In this document: positions 27,341-35,848 of the stretch, in pieces
Position numbering within the stretch: position 1 is the first letter of the stretch
Layout of the letters: each line of letters opens with the position of its first letter
Origin: Andreprevotia chitinilytica DSM 18519
Lineage (GTDB): Bacteria; Pseudomonadota; Gammaproteobacteria; Burkholderiales; Chitinibacteraceae
Direction of reading: 5' to 3'
DNA: 64,000 nucleotides
NCBI RefSeq assembly: GCF_000711875.1
Contig: NZ_JONM01000004.1
Coordinates: 186,001-250,000 of the forward strand
Position numbers and translations under genes: made by a program
The notes under the pieces: generated by a model
Databases searched by the model: none
Told to the model about the DNA's origin: nothing
The model's input: the letters and a program-made list of their open reading frames with translations, nothing else

Positions 27341-28026
27341 CCACCCAAACCAAACCCGCCGTGATCCTGCTCTCGGGCGGGCTCGATTCCGCCACCTGCC
27401 TTGCCATCGCCAAGAGCAAGGGCTTTGCGCCGTATTGCCTGAGCTTCGATTACGGCCAGCGCCACAATGCCGAGCTGAAAGCCGCTGCCCGTGTCGCCAA
27501 GGCGCTAGGCGCAGTGGAGCATCGCATCGCCAAGATCGATCTGGCGGCATTCGGCGGCTCCGCACTGACCGACGCCAGCATCGCCGTGCCGGAAGACGGC
27601 GTCGTGCACGAGAACGAAATCCCGGTCACTTATGTGCCGGCGCGCAACACCATCATGCTGTCGTTCGCGCTGGCCTGGGCCGAGGTGTTGAAGGCTGATG
27701 ACATTTTCATCGGCGTGAATGCGGTCGATTACTCGGGCTACCCGGATTGCCGGCCCGAATACATCTCGGCCTTTCAGGCGATGGGGCGGCTGGCGACCAA
27801 GGTTGGCGTGGAGGGCGCGTCGCTCACCATCCACACCCCGCTGATCCGGCTGACCAAGGCAGAGATCGTCGAGACCGGCACCAAGCTGGGCGTCGATTAC
27901 GGCCTGACCGTCACCTGCTACCAAGCCGACGACGAAGGCCGCGCCTGCGGCGTATGCGACGCCTGCCGACTACGCCGCGCCGGGTTTGAAGCGGCTGGCT
28001 TTGCCGATCCGACGCGCTATCGTTGA
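27337..28026 (+). CDS. queC: 7-cyano-7-deazaguanine synthase QueC
   Basis: A 229-residue ATP-dependent enzyme making preQ0 from 7-carboxy-7-deazaguanine. The PP-loop is [13 protein letters not shown]; substrate and structural regions include [20 protein letters not shown], and the zinc site is C(YQADDEGRA)[14 protein letters not shown]. Full length. The ATG overlaps the ClC stop (ATGA). Completes, with QueE, two steps of the pathway; queD and queF are not in the window. Confidence 0.95.
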   Translation: MTTQTKPAVILLSGGLDSATCLAIAKSKGFAPYCLSFDYGQRHNAELKAAARVAKALGAVEHRIAKIDLAAFGGSALTDASIAVPEDGVVHENEIPVTYVPARNTIMLSFALAWAEVLKADDIFIGVNAVDYSGYPDCRPEYISAFQAMGRLATKVGVEGASLTIHTPLIRLTKAEIVETGTKLGVDYGLTVTCYQADDEGRACGVCDACRLRRAGFEAAGFADPTRYR

Positions 28027-28536
28027 TTGCCCCGCCTCTCACATCCCGTGCAAGGCTTTGCCTTGTTCAGAGAAAGCGGGAGAGGGAGAGGGTGGTGAAA
28101 AGGATGCGGGCCGTGGTCGTGCCCTCACCCCCGGCCCCTCTCCCGTAAACGGGCGAGGGGAGAAAACCGGGCAGTGCAGCTCAACTTGAAACACTGCCGC
28201 ATCAAGCCAAGTCACTCTCTCCTTCAAGGAGAGGGTCGGGGAGTAGATGGTTTGCCCCCCTTTCAAAAGCGCCCCGCCAGCCAGACCGGCGCGGGGTTTT
28301 CGGGGATCGAGTGTTTGAGGGCCTTGGCCCGAGTTTTCGATTCCCGCCCGTGACGGGCTGGCTGGCGGGGGGATCAGGCGCTTGCGCCAGACGCTTTTGC
28401 AGGGTCGCCTTGGGATTGTTAAGGGGCTTGGCGAGACAAGCCCCTTAACCCGTCCGCGCGGCGGAACGCGCTGTAACGCTTTTATCCGTACCGCAGGAAC
28501 ATAAACCCCAGCGCATAACCGGTAGCAGCGCCCTCG
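28027..28536. other. Non-coding spacer packed with hairpins and repeats
   Basis: About 510 bases without a credible gene. It contains GTGCAAGGCTTTGCCT (28048-28063, whose reverse complement recurs at 45201), CCCCTCTCCCG/CGGGCGAGGGG (28135-28160), CTCTCCTT/AAGGAGAG (28217-28233), a terminator-like CCCCGC/GCGGGG followed by TTTT (28272-28300), the same CCCCGCCAGCCAG also pairing with CTGGCTGGCGGGG (28358-28370), and a perfect 12 bp stem TTAAGGGGCTTG/CAAGCCCCTTAA (28419-28448). It separates queC from the convergent DUF2845 genes. Confidence 0.7.
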
Positions 28537-28866
28537 CTACCGCCCATACCCCAGCGTCTCAATCTGCGTGAGCTGACCATTAATAAACGTCAGCCGCGCG
28601 CCCAGCTTGTTCGGCCCGAAGTCATAGACCCAGACTTCCCTGATGCCGATATCCGCCGGATCAAGCTCGCTCTTGCGCCGCTCCCACCAATACGCCGCAC
28701 CGAATTCCGGGGCTGAATATCGTTCCAGACTGGCTGGTTCGCCACATTTGGCGCGCACGGTGTATTTCAGGTCATCGGTATCGACTACGCCGCCGGAGCA
28801 GCGCAGCGTATCAGCCAGCACCGAGGGCGCAACGATGACCAAGAGCAAACCGATGCGGATCGGCAT
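28537..28866 (-). CDS. DUF2845 family secreted protein, copy 3
   Basis: 109 residues: signal peptide (IGLLLVIVAPSVLA), then the DUF2845 pattern DTLRCSGGVVDTDDLKYTVRAKCGEP with two conserved cysteines likely to form a disulfide, a variable middle, and the conserved C-terminal VWVYDFGPNKLGARLTFINGQLTQIETLGYG. Mature protein about 90 residues, periplasmic or secreted. Function unknown. Last of three tandem paralogues; the gap to the next copy is 24 bases. Confidence 0.8.
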   Translation of the reverse strand: MPIRIGLLLVIVAPSVLADTLRCSGGVVDTDDLKYTVRAKCGEPASLERYSAPEFGAAYWWERRKSELDPADIGIREVWVYDFGPNKLGARLTFINGQLTQIETLGYGR

Positions 28867-28890
28867 TACGCGCTTCTCAGGGCCGACAGA

Positions 28891-29217
28891 TCAATGCCCA
28901 TAGCCGAGGGTATCGATCTGCTTGAGCTTGCCGTTGACAAAAGTCAGCTGCGCGCCGAGCTTGTCCCGGCCGAAGTCATACACCCACACGTCCTTGACCA
29001 CGACATCACGCGGCGCGCTGGCATCCTGGCGTTGCGCCTGCGTGTCGTCCGTCACCTCGTACCGATCCTGGCTGGCTGGCTCGCCACACTTGGCGCGTGC
29101 GATTTGCTTCACATCGCCGGTATGAACCAAGCCACCAGCGCAACGCAAGGTATCCGCCAATGCGGACGGCAACACCGCCGCCAGCAGCACACTCAGCAGT
29201 ACGTGATTCAGACTCAT
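28891..29217 (-). CDS. DUF2845 family secreted protein, copy 2
   Basis: 108 residues with signal peptide (VLLSVLLAAVLPSALA), DTLRCAGGLVHTGDVKQIARAKCGEP, and VWVYDFGRDKLGAQLTFVNGKLKQIDTLGYG. It is close to copy 3 at both ends but the central part (YEVTDDTQAQRQDASAPRD) lacks the Tyr/Trp segment seen in the other two. Function unknown. Confidence 0.8.
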   Translation of the reverse strand: MSLNHVLLSVLLAAVLPSALADTLRCAGGLVHTGDVKQIARAKCGEPASQDRYEVTDDTQAQRQDASAPRDVVVKDVWVYDFGRDKLGAQLTFVNGKLKQIDTLGYGH

Positions 29218-29242
29218 GAAATCTCCTGATCGGGCGGACGCA

Positions 29243-29581
29243 TCAATGCCCGTAATCCAAAGTATCGATTTGCGATAACTCGCCGTTCACGAAGGTGAGC
29301 CGGTTCATGAACTGAGTCGAGCCGAAATTGTAGATCCAGACTTGCACCTCGCCGCTGCCGCCAACGCGGCTATGCCGGCGATGGTGCCGGTCATACCAGT
29401 AATACACGTCGTATTCGGGCGAGCGACGGATGTCCACCCGCTCGGGTTCGCCGCATTTATCACGCACCCGCGAAATCAGATCGCCGGTATCGATCACCGC
29501 CCCGCCACAACGCAGCGATTCGCCATAGGCGGGCAGCGAGAGGCTGGCGATGCAAGCGGCAAAAACGAGGTGAAGCGTCAT
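29243..29581 (-). CDS. DUF2845 family secreted protein, copy 1
   Basis: 112 residues: signal peptide (LHLVFAACIASLSLPAYG), ESLRCGGAVIDTGDLISRVRDKCGEP, a middle YDVYYWYDRHHRRHSR rich in Tyr, His and Arg, and VWIYNFGSTQFMNRLTFVNGELSQIDTLDYG. ATG at 29581 is used; a GTG nine bases upstream is possible. Probably the first gene of the three-copy unit and the most diverged. The basic aromatic centre differs from the other copies. Confidence 0.8.
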   Translation of the reverse strand: MTLHLVFAACIASLSLPAYGESLRCGGAVIDTGDLISRVRDKCGEPERVDIRRSPEYDVYYWYDRHHRRHSRVGGSGEVQVWIYNFGSTQFMNRLTFVNGELSQIDTLDYGH

Positions 29582-29689
29582 GATGGGCACCCTGAAACGG
29601 GCAATTGATATCTTTGTTCTACGCCGAGACGGGCCGCTTCACCAGCGGCACTAGCCCATGGCCGGCAATGCGCCATGGACCAGGGCCGA

Positions 29690-30973
29690 TCACGCCAGCA
29701 GCTTGCGCTCGCTCTTGCCGTACTTGAGCGACTTCTCATCCGGCAGCATCAAACCAGTATGTTCGTCGCGCCCTTGCAGGATGAAACGGGCATTGGGCTG
29801 GCCGAGTTCTTCCGCCGCTTTCTTGCTATCCGCGCCGATCTCGCCCTTTTTCATGCGGTTGACGATCAGGCCGACAGCGGTGTCGTCGAAATCGCGCAGC
29901 ATCCATGCGTCGCCATCGCTGTCGCCCGCCACCAGCACCGGGCCATAGCCTTTTTTCGACGCCAGTTCATTACGGATGCCGATGGTCTTGCCCGGCCCCC
30001 AGTTGAAGTGCCAGCCAGCCTTGTAGCGATTGAGGTATTTGCCGTCCTGCATCTCCAACCGCAGGCCGATGACGTTTTCCGGCGGTACGCAGTAGCCATA
30101 GTTGGCATTGCCGGCGAATACGCGCACCACGTCGTCGATCGATGCCGTGCTGACGTACACATCGATGCCATTGGCGCGCAGCGTGTGCATCAGACCGCGA
30201 ATCTCCTCATGGATGCGCAGGCCGTGGAAATGGCTGGCCACCACCACACCCGCCTTGCCCGGGAGCGTCTTCGGGCTTTCGTACTTCACCTTGCGCAGTG
30301 CGTCGCCGATGCCGTTGTTGTTGGAGGCCTCGGCCATCGCCTGCAATTCGGCCGGGGTCATGTTCTTGTAGAAATAGATGATCCACTTGTAGCCGATCTC
30401 GAGCGGATGGCTGTCGCAGATCGCGTCGTACATGAAGTAAAGCTTGGCGCGGAAGTCCTTGAACTGATCGCTGGCCTGCACCTCATCCAGGCTCTTGCTG
30501 CCCGCGAGGCCCTGATAGTTGGCATACAGCCAGCGGTAGTTGGCCTCGACATCGGCGGCGATGTCTTCCATCTTCACCGGCTTGCCATCCACCGTAACGT
30601 AATCGGCCTTGAACGGCCCAGCCGGCACGTCCTGGCGCAGCACGGCGGCGAATTCGTCCGGCGTCAGTTTGTATTGCAGATGGTTGATCTGGTACATCAA
30701 CAACGCTTCTTCGCAGTCGTTCATGATGCAGGTGTTGTCCCAGTCGAACACCGCGTACGGCCGTTTGTTCGCCCGGTAGGCCTTGCTGTTGACGCCGTAT
30801 TGATCGAGCACCGACTGGATGCGCTTGGCGTTCAGTGCCGACCATCTGGCCGGATCAAGCGGGGTTGGCAGGATCGGCGGCGTGGGTGCGGTGGCAGCTT
30901 CGACTGCGCGTGCGCCCAACAGGCTGGTGGCCGACACGGCGGCGAGGGTATTCAGGAACTGGCGACGTTGCAT
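29690..30973 (-). CDS. Secreted HAD-superfamily phosphatase
   Basis: A 427-residue protein with a twin-arginine-type leader (MQRRQFLNTLAAVSATSLLGARAVEA). HAD motif I is VFDWDNTC (Asp nucleophile and second Asp), motif II is in VYVSTASIDD, and motif IV is AGDSDGD. The layout, with a large helical cap, resembles the phosphorylcholine phosphatase group of periplasmic HAD enzymes, but the substrate is not certain. Start at 30973 gives the RR motif a short n-region; ATG at 30985 is also possible. Confidence 0.75.
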   Translation of the reverse strand: MQRRQFLNTLAAVSATSLLGARAVEAATAPTPPILPTPLDPARWSALNAKRIQSVLDQYGVNSKAYRANKRPYAVFDWDNTCIMNDCEEALLMYQINHLQYKLTPDEFAAVLRQDVPAGPFKADYVTVDGKPVKMEDIAADVEANYRWLYANYQGLAGSKSLDEVQASDQFKDFRAKLYFMYDAICDSHPLEIGYKWIIYFYKNMTPAELQAMAEASNNNGIGDALRKVKYESPKTLPGKAGVVVASHFHGLRIHEEIRGLMHTLRANGIDVYVSTASIDDVVRVFAGNANYGYCVPPENVIGLRLEMQDGKYLNRYKAGWHFNWGPGKTIGIRNELASKKGYGPVLVAGDSDGDAWMLRDFDDTAVGLIVNRMKKGEIGADSKKAAEELGQPNARFILQGRDEHTGLMLPDEKSLKYGKSERKLLA

Positions 30974-31214
30974 GGCATTTCTCATTAACAAAATGCGCCT
31001 TTGCGGCGCTGGGGAGTAAGCAGCGTGATTGCCCCGCACTCGACACGTAGGCGATGTGCGATTGGCGGCCCAAGAGGGCTCGTCATGGCGGCCAAGGCAG
31101 CAGGCTCGGGCAGAATCGCACGAATCATGCCAAACAACACAGCTGCTTGTCTCCCGACTGACGACAAATCAGTGGGTGTGGTAAGCAATCTGGATTCGCG
31201 GGCGAATTCGCGCA

Positions 31215-32459
31215 CTAGAAATAGCGCGTCAGCACCGCCTGCCAGATCTGCCGCTGCGATGCCGCACCATATTCGCTGCCCGCATCGCCCTGATTGAGTT
31301 GCCACTGCAGCGCGACATCGGTCTTGTCCCAGTGATAACGCGCTTCGAACCAGTGCATGCGGCTGGCGTCTTCGCCGTTACGACGCAGCATGGCGGTCAG
31401 GTCGAGATGGGTGATCAGGGCATCCTGCCAGGCGGCACGGAAAAACCATTCGCTGCGGGTGGGTTGTTCCTGCAGCCGTTGTACCCCGCCACGATAGAGG
31501 CCGTATTGCTGTGGCGCACCCACCTGCAAGGCTTGCCAGCCAGCGGAGTCCAGCCCGGCGCCGTTGTAATCATATTCGGCAGTCAGCGAGAGCTTGAACG
31601 AGGTCGTGTACGTTGCACCAAGCGCCCAGCGGTTACGCCATGCCACGTCGTCAATGCCGTTGAGCTGCCCAAGCAGAGACGACGCCCGCCCGCCGGACCA
31701 CTCCAGATGCGCCACCGTCGCCGCACTCAGCAACACGGTGATGTTCGCGCCGAGCTGCGGCTCATGACCGGCCTCGCGGTAGACAAGCCATTCCGGGTTG
31801 AAATCATCGCTCAGCCGGGTCGATAGCGAAGCCAGCCAACGATCCGTGCCATTGGTCGCGCCCCAATCCGGGTTGAAACTGCCATCGTTGGCGTGCTCGG
31901 CCAGCTTGGGCGAGTAGAGCAGCGTGAGCGCTCCGCCATCCCACAGCTGCTGGCCCCGCAGCATCACGCTGCCTTGCCGGTTCTCGCGCAGGCTGCCCGG
32001 GTCTTCCGAGACGCGCACCCGAATGGCGTTGGCACGGAAGAAATCCGTCGGGTTGTAGCCCATCGCCACGCCGTAATGGGTGTTGATGCGTCCCAAGTCC
32101 AGACTGCGCTCCGGCGATGCCTGCCAGCTGAGATAAGCGTCCTTGATGGTGTTGGTGGCGCGGCCGTTATCGAAGCTGGCTTGCCAGTTCTGATCCAGCC
32201 GATCGGCGAACACCAGCCGCCAATCCGGTGAGAGCCGGGTATCGAGCTGCACACTGCCGGACAAGCGCTCGCTGCGGGTTGCGCCGCCATTGCGCAGTGG
32301 CGCATACCCGGCCGCACCTTCAACGAAGAAGCGCCAGTCGGAGGACTTTTCGGCGGCAGGGGCGGGTTGATCGGCCAGTGACAGGGCGTCGAGGTCGGCA
32401 TCGCCAGCAGCGGTTGCGAATGCGGAAGCAAAGAGAAAGCTCAGTACAACAATATGCAT
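31215..32459 (-). CDS. Outer-membrane beta-barrel protein of a Lol-like cassette
   Basis: A 414-residue precursor: signal peptide (MHIVVLSFLFASAFATAAG), then alternating hydrophobic/hydrophilic strands throughout and a C-terminal aromatic ending QAVLTRYF typical of outer-membrane barrels (BAM signal). The region SPERSLDLGRINTHYGVAMGYNPTDFFRANAIRVRVSEDP resembles porin-like barrels encoded beside LolA-like and MacB/LolCDE-like genes. Last gene after ATPase, permease and LolA-like genes on the same strand, so it probably receives or exports whatever that machine moves. Confidence 0.72.
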   Translation of the reverse strand: MHIVVLSFLFASAFATAAGDADLDALSLADQPAPAAEKSSDWRFFVEGAAGYAPLRNGGATRSERLSGSVQLDTRLSPDWRLVFADRLDQNWQASFDNGRATNTIKDAYLSWQASPERSLDLGRINTHYGVAMGYNPTDFFRANAIRVRVSEDPGSLRENRQGSVMLRGQQLWDGGALTLLYSPKLAEHANDGSFNPDWGATNGTDRWLASLSTRLSDDFNPEWLVYREAGHEPQLGANITVLLSAATVAHLEWSGGRASSLLGQLNGIDDVAWRNRWALGATYTTSFKLSLTAEYDYNGAGLDSAGWQALQVGAPQQYGLYRGGVQRLQEQPTRSEWFFRAAWQDALITHLDLTAMLRRNGEDASRMHWFEARYHWDKTDVALQWQLNQGDAGSEYGAASQRQIWQAVLTRYF

Positions 32460-32493
32460 GATGAATCCTTGGTCACCGACAGCCGGCGAGCGA

Positions 32494-32591
32494 GCGCCGC
32501 CTGAATCAAGGAACCCGGAGCACAGCAACCGGAACGTACGATTGGTACGTGAGGATTGCGAGCACCGCGTGACGCAGAGTCAGGCAAGCGC
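32494..32591. repeat. Imperfect palindromic repeat between the beta-barrel and LolA-like genes
   Basis: Outer arms GCGCCGCCTGA (32494-32504) and TCAGGCAAGCGC (32580-32591) pair with a small bulge; the centre is ACGTAC/GTACGT (32534-32550) followed by GATTGCGAGCAC. The core GTAC-5 bases-GTACG...GCGAGCAC matches the interior of the repeat at 17.7 kb, so it is likely the same family. Confidence 0.55.
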
Positions 32592-32604
32592 AGCCGCCGG
32601 ATGC

Positions 32605-33369
32605 TCACTCCGGCTTGAAGCGTGGCAGGTAATCTCTTTGCATCCAGCTATCCGGAATATCGCGGTAGCCATAGTCAGCAAAGCGCATCACCGTGACCCA
32701 GTTCGGGTCGAGCCCGTCGATGATCACGGTTTCGGTCGGCCGGGTGACGCCAAGCTGGGTCTCGAAGCGGCGGTAATAGGCAGTTTTCAGCAGCCGGCCG
32801 CTCTCGGCGTAGAACTTGGCCTTGATCGGCCAGGTGCTCTTCGCGTCCACCCACATCTCGATCTTGTGGTACGTCACGTCCGCGCTGGCGGCGGCGAGGG
32901 CGAGCTTGTAGGCATGGTGCGGCTGGCGCTCACCGTCCTGCACGTCCTCTTCGCCATCCAGTTCGGCGTGATAATCCTTGGCCAGATTCACCGTTACCAC
33001 GTCACCGTTGGCGGCCTGCCCCAGCAAGCGCTGCTGCGGCGAGATGCGGATGCTGGCCTTGGTGGACGGATCGAAAAACCACAAGTCGTTGCCGCTCTTG
33101 AGCATCAATTTGCCGGCATCCCGCGCCGGGGCGACGAAGCGGATCAGGCTACGGAACTCGCCGCCCACCTTGTCGGCCTTCGAGTACACCGCCAGCGTGT
33201 TGGCATCGGTCTGCTTGCCGTTGCGATACTCGATCAGCGTGGTCGTGAGCGAGAACGGTTTGTCCGGGTTGCGGATGGCGTCGGTCGCGGCCAGAAGTTG
33301 TTGGGCGTTGGGTGCTGCGTACGCCGTTGTTGCGATGAATGCCGCGATGGCAGTTAGTGTTTTCAACAT
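32605..33369 (-). CDS. Outer membrane lipoprotein-sorting (LolA-like) protein
   Basis: A 254-residue periplasmic protein with a signal peptide (LTAIAAFIATTAYA). The beta-rich fold is of the LolA-like group (PF17131 type): FSLTTTLIEYRNGKQTDANTLAVYSKA, DLWFFDPSTKASIRISPQQRLLG and EMWVDAKSTWPIKAKFYAESGRLLKTAYY. Members are found next to MacB/LolCDE-like ABC transporters or RND exporters and are thought to ferry a hydrophobic cargo. It lies between the permease gene and the barrel gene, which fits a shuttle role. Confidence 0.82.
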   Translation of the reverse strand: MLKTLTAIAAFIATTAYAAPNAQQLLAATDAIRNPDKPFSLTTTLIEYRNGKQTDANTLAVYSKADKVGGEFRSLIRFVAPARDAGKLMLKSGNDLWFFDPSTKASIRISPQQRLLGQAANGDVVTVNLAKDYHAELDGEEDVQDGERQPHHAYKLALAAASADVTYHKIEMWVDAKSTWPIKAKFYAESGRLLKTAYYRRFETQLGVTRPTETVIIDGLDPNWVTVMRFADYGYRDIPDSWMQRDYLPRFKPE

Positions 33370-33405
33370 GATGGTTCCTTCATTAAGAACGCTTTGGATT
33401 TTCGC

Positions 33406-33501
33406 TTCCCCCTTTATGAAGGGGGATGGAGGGGGATTTCGACGTCATTGCAATTTGAAATGCCGCAGAAATCCCCCCTAGCCCCCCTTCAAAAAGGGGG
33501 A
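33406..33501. repeat. C/G-tract palindromic repeat between the LolA-like and permease genes
   Basis: TTCCCCCTTTATGAAGGGGG and, about 50 bases on, GCCCCCCTTCAAAAAGGGGG, each a hairpin, and the GGGGGATTT/AAATCCCCCC arms pair with each other around a central spacer. This is the form of a mobile palindromic repeat seen in many Proteobacteria. It would put a stable structure in the message between permease and LolA-like genes. Confidence 0.7.
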
Positions 33502-33508
33502 ACAAAGA

Positions 33509-34900
33509 TCACACGTGCCGTAGCGCCTCGACGATCTCCAGCTTCGCCGCCCGCCGTGCCGGCCACCAAGCCGAAATGACCGCCACCACCATCAAGCCAA
33601 TCGCTGTCCCGATAATCATCGGCACCTCGCCCCACACGCGCACCGTCAGCGGCACCGGGTCGGAATTGCCCGGCGGGGTCCAGGTCAGGCCGCCGTGGTT
33701 GACAAGGTAGGCCAGCGCCAGCGAGACCAGCACACCGAGCACCGCGCCAATCGCGCCAAGCAGCAATCCTTCGGTGACGAACAAGCGACGGATACCGCCC
33801 CGCCGCAAACCGATGGCACGCAGGGTGCCGATTTCAACCGTGCGCTCGACCACCGCCATGCTCATGGTATTGCCGACCGTGAACAGCACGATGGCGCCGA
33901 TCAGGATCGCGATGAAACCGAAGATCGCGCTGAACATGCCGGTGATCTGGCCATAGCTCGGGTTGAGCGTGGCGTAGTCGTGCACTTCCAGCGGTTCGCT
34001 TTTCAGCGTGGTGCCAAGCAAGGCATCGAGCCGGGCCGTGGCGGCGGGAATCTGGCTGGTGTGCTTGAGCTGGATCGCAATCGCGGTCGCCTGCGGCTGT
34101 TCTGCACCGTAGACCAGACGTTGCGCCTGCGGCAGGTGCAGCCCGACGTAGAGGTCGTCGAACTCTTTGACGCCCTGGCTTTCAGCCTTAACCACCTTGA
34201 GTGAGGCGACGTTCGGCGCGCCGTGCGCATTGGCTGCCAGCAACTCGATGCGCGGGCTGGTATCGGTCGGTGCGGCATCTTGCACCCGCTCCTGATCGGA
34301 TAGGGCGGCGATATCGCTGGGCGCATCTGCGCCACTGGCGACGGCAACCTGCGCTTGCGGGCAGTTCTTCACCTTGAGCGGGCCGCACAGTTGCAACACG
34401 CGGGCCACACCAGTGCCGATCACGGCGGAATCGGGCGCGGTGCCGGTCAGCGCGAGCTTCTTCGGGTGTAGCGGGAAGTCGTAGTCGTTCCATAAGCGCA
34501 TGCGGTTCTGGTCGTCGACCAGCACACCGCTGCCAACGACAGTGCGCGATACACCTGCCGCGAAATTGCCGCCGATGCCGCCCAGACTCAGCACAGGCGT
34601 CACTACCGTCAGCATCGGCGCCAATACCGGGTCGTTCTTCACCACCTCGATCACGTGCTGGTAATTACGAATGCCATAGGCGGCCGGGTTGCCGCTGCCA
34701 TAGAGAAAGTAATCCTTGTGCTGAATCTGCAGATGCCCGCTGTGCTGCACATAGCCAGTCTGCAGGCCGTAGTTGATGTTGCGGGCGTAACCGCCGAACA
34801 ACAGGATCGATACCGCGCCAATGGTCATGGCAAGCAGGGTGGTCAGCGAGCGGCGGTGATTGCGCAGCAGGTTGCGCAGGGCGAGTTTGAAGGTGTTCAT
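33509..34900 (-). CDS. ABC transporter permease, MacB/LolCE-FtsX type
   Basis: A 463-residue inner-membrane protein: an N-terminal span (SLTTLLAMTIGAVSILLFGGYA), a large periplasmic (MacB_PCD-like) domain of about 240 residues, and three C-terminal spans of the FtsX domain (FGFIAILIGAIVLFTVGNTMSMAVVERTVEIGTLRAIGLRRGGIRRLF, then two more). Single permease, so it probably works as a homodimer. Coupled by ATGA to the ATPase gene. Part of a type VII ABC machine that uses mechanotransmission rather than a transmembrane channel; cargo unknown. Confidence 0.87.
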   Translation of the reverse strand: MNTFKLALRNLLRNHRRSLTTLLAMTIGAVSILLFGGYARNINYGLQTGYVQHSGHLQIQHKDYFLYGSGNPAAYGIRNYQHVIEVVKNDPVLAPMLTVVTPVLSLGGIGGNFAAGVSRTVVGSGVLVDDQNRMRLWNDYDFPLHPKKLALTGTAPDSAVIGTGVARVLQLCGPLKVKNCPQAQVAVASGADAPSDIAALSDQERVQDAAPTDTSPRIELLAANAHGAPNVASLKVVKAESQGVKEFDDLYVGLHLPQAQRLVYGAEQPQATAIAIQLKHTSQIPAATARLDALLGTTLKSEPLEVHDYATLNPSYGQITGMFSAIFGFIAILIGAIVLFTVGNTMSMAVVERTVEIGTLRAIGLRRGGIRRLFVTEGLLLGAIGAVLGVLVSLALAYLVNHGGLTWTPPGNSDPVPLTVRVWGEVPMIIGTAIGLMVVAVISAWWPARRAAKLEIVEALRHV

Positions 34901-35592
34901 TGCACATCCTCCTGGCGGCGGATTTCAGTAATACGGCCATCGCGAATGCTCACCACATCGTCGGCCTCGGCCAACACTTGCGGATCGTGCGACGAGAACA
35001 CGAAGGTGACTTTCAGCTCGCGCTGCATCTTGCGCATCAGCTGGATGATGGCGTCACCGGTATGGCTGTCGAGGTTCGCGGTCGGCTCATCCGCCAGCAC
35101 CAGTGTCGGCTCGGTGGCTAGCGCGCGAGCAATGGCGACGCGCTGGCGCTGGCCGCCGGAGAGCTGACCGGGGCGGTTGCGTGCCCGATCGGCCAAGCCC
35201 ACCGCATCGAGCAGGCTCAGCACACGCTCGCGCCGTTGCTTGGGCGGCGTTTTGTTGAGCAGCAGCGGGTATTCGACGTTTTCATACGCCGACAGCACCG
35301 GCAGCAGGTTGAAGTTCTGGAAGATGAAGCCGATACGGCGGGCACGGAAATCCGACAGTGCGTCGTCCTTGAGCGCCAGCACCGGCTCGCCGGCGACGAT
35401 GATCTCGCCGCTATCCGGCCGGTCGACGCAGCCGATCAGGTTCAGCAGCGTGGTCTTGCCGCTGCCGGACGGGCCAGACAAGACCGTGAAGCGCTGCGGG
35501 TGGATTTCCAGATTGATGTCGGCCAATGCGGGCACATCGACCGAATCCAGCCGGTAGTGCTTGGCGACCTTGTTGAGAATGACCGGGTTCAT
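34897..35592 (-). CDS. ABC transporter ATPase, LolD/MacB type
   Basis: A 231-residue ATPase: Walker A GPSGSGKTTLLNLIGCVDRPDSG, Q-loop FIFQNFNLLPVLSAYENVEYPLLL (characteristic of the LolD/MacB/FtsE group), signature LSGGQRQRVAIARAL, Walker B LVLADEPTANLDSHTG, switch His FSSHDPQV. First gene of the four-gene cassette, with GAGG before the start. Drives the FtsX-type permease downstream. Confidence 0.93.
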   Translation of the reverse strand: MNPVILNKVAKHYRLDSVDVPALADINLEIHPQRFTVLSGPSGSGKTTLLNLIGCVDRPDSGEIIVAGEPVLALKDDALSDFRARRIGFIFQNFNLLPVLSAYENVEYPLLLNKTPPKQRRERVLSLLDAVGLADRARNRPGQLSGGQRQRVAIARALATEPTLVLADEPTANLDSHTGDAIIQLMRKMQRELKVTFVFSSHDPQVLAEADDVVSIRDGRITEIRRQEDVQ

Positions 35593-35731
35593 GCTGACCT
35601 CGTCGGTTTGGGAGTGAGGTCAATATAAGGCCGCGCCAATCCAGTCTTATGACATTGCGATAAGCTGCGGTGAGGGAGGATGAACTGCTTGGGTAAGCGA
35701 TGAATCAACTAGCCGAAAGTCGAGCGGGCTC

Positions 35732-35837
35732 CGTAGCCCGGACGGCTTTGCCGGCCGGGATGGGCAGATGAGAAGAACAACTCCGGTCGCGCTTTATTCA
35801 CACAGCGCCCCCGGCTGGCGAAGCCATCCGGGCTACG
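35732..35837. repeat. GTAGCCCGGA inverted repeat upstream of the ABC cassette
   Basis: CGTAGCCCGGA (35732-35742) and TCCGGGCTACG (35827-35837) are perfect inverted repeats; after one mismatch, GGC and GCC extend the pairing. The same arm occurs at 37.74 and 44.63 kb. It sits after msrQ and before the ATPase gene. Confidence 0.75.
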
Positions 35838-35848
35838 AAATGCGCGCT

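Noticed and set aside
28027-28536. Possible CRISPR array or small genes in the repeat-rich spacer
   Set aside because: Repeats are inverted and unequal, not direct with regular spacers; frames are short and without ribosome sites.
29675-30988. A 437-codon open frame opposite the HAD phosphatase gene
   Set aside because: Shadow; the opposite strand encodes the HAD motifs and a leader peptide.
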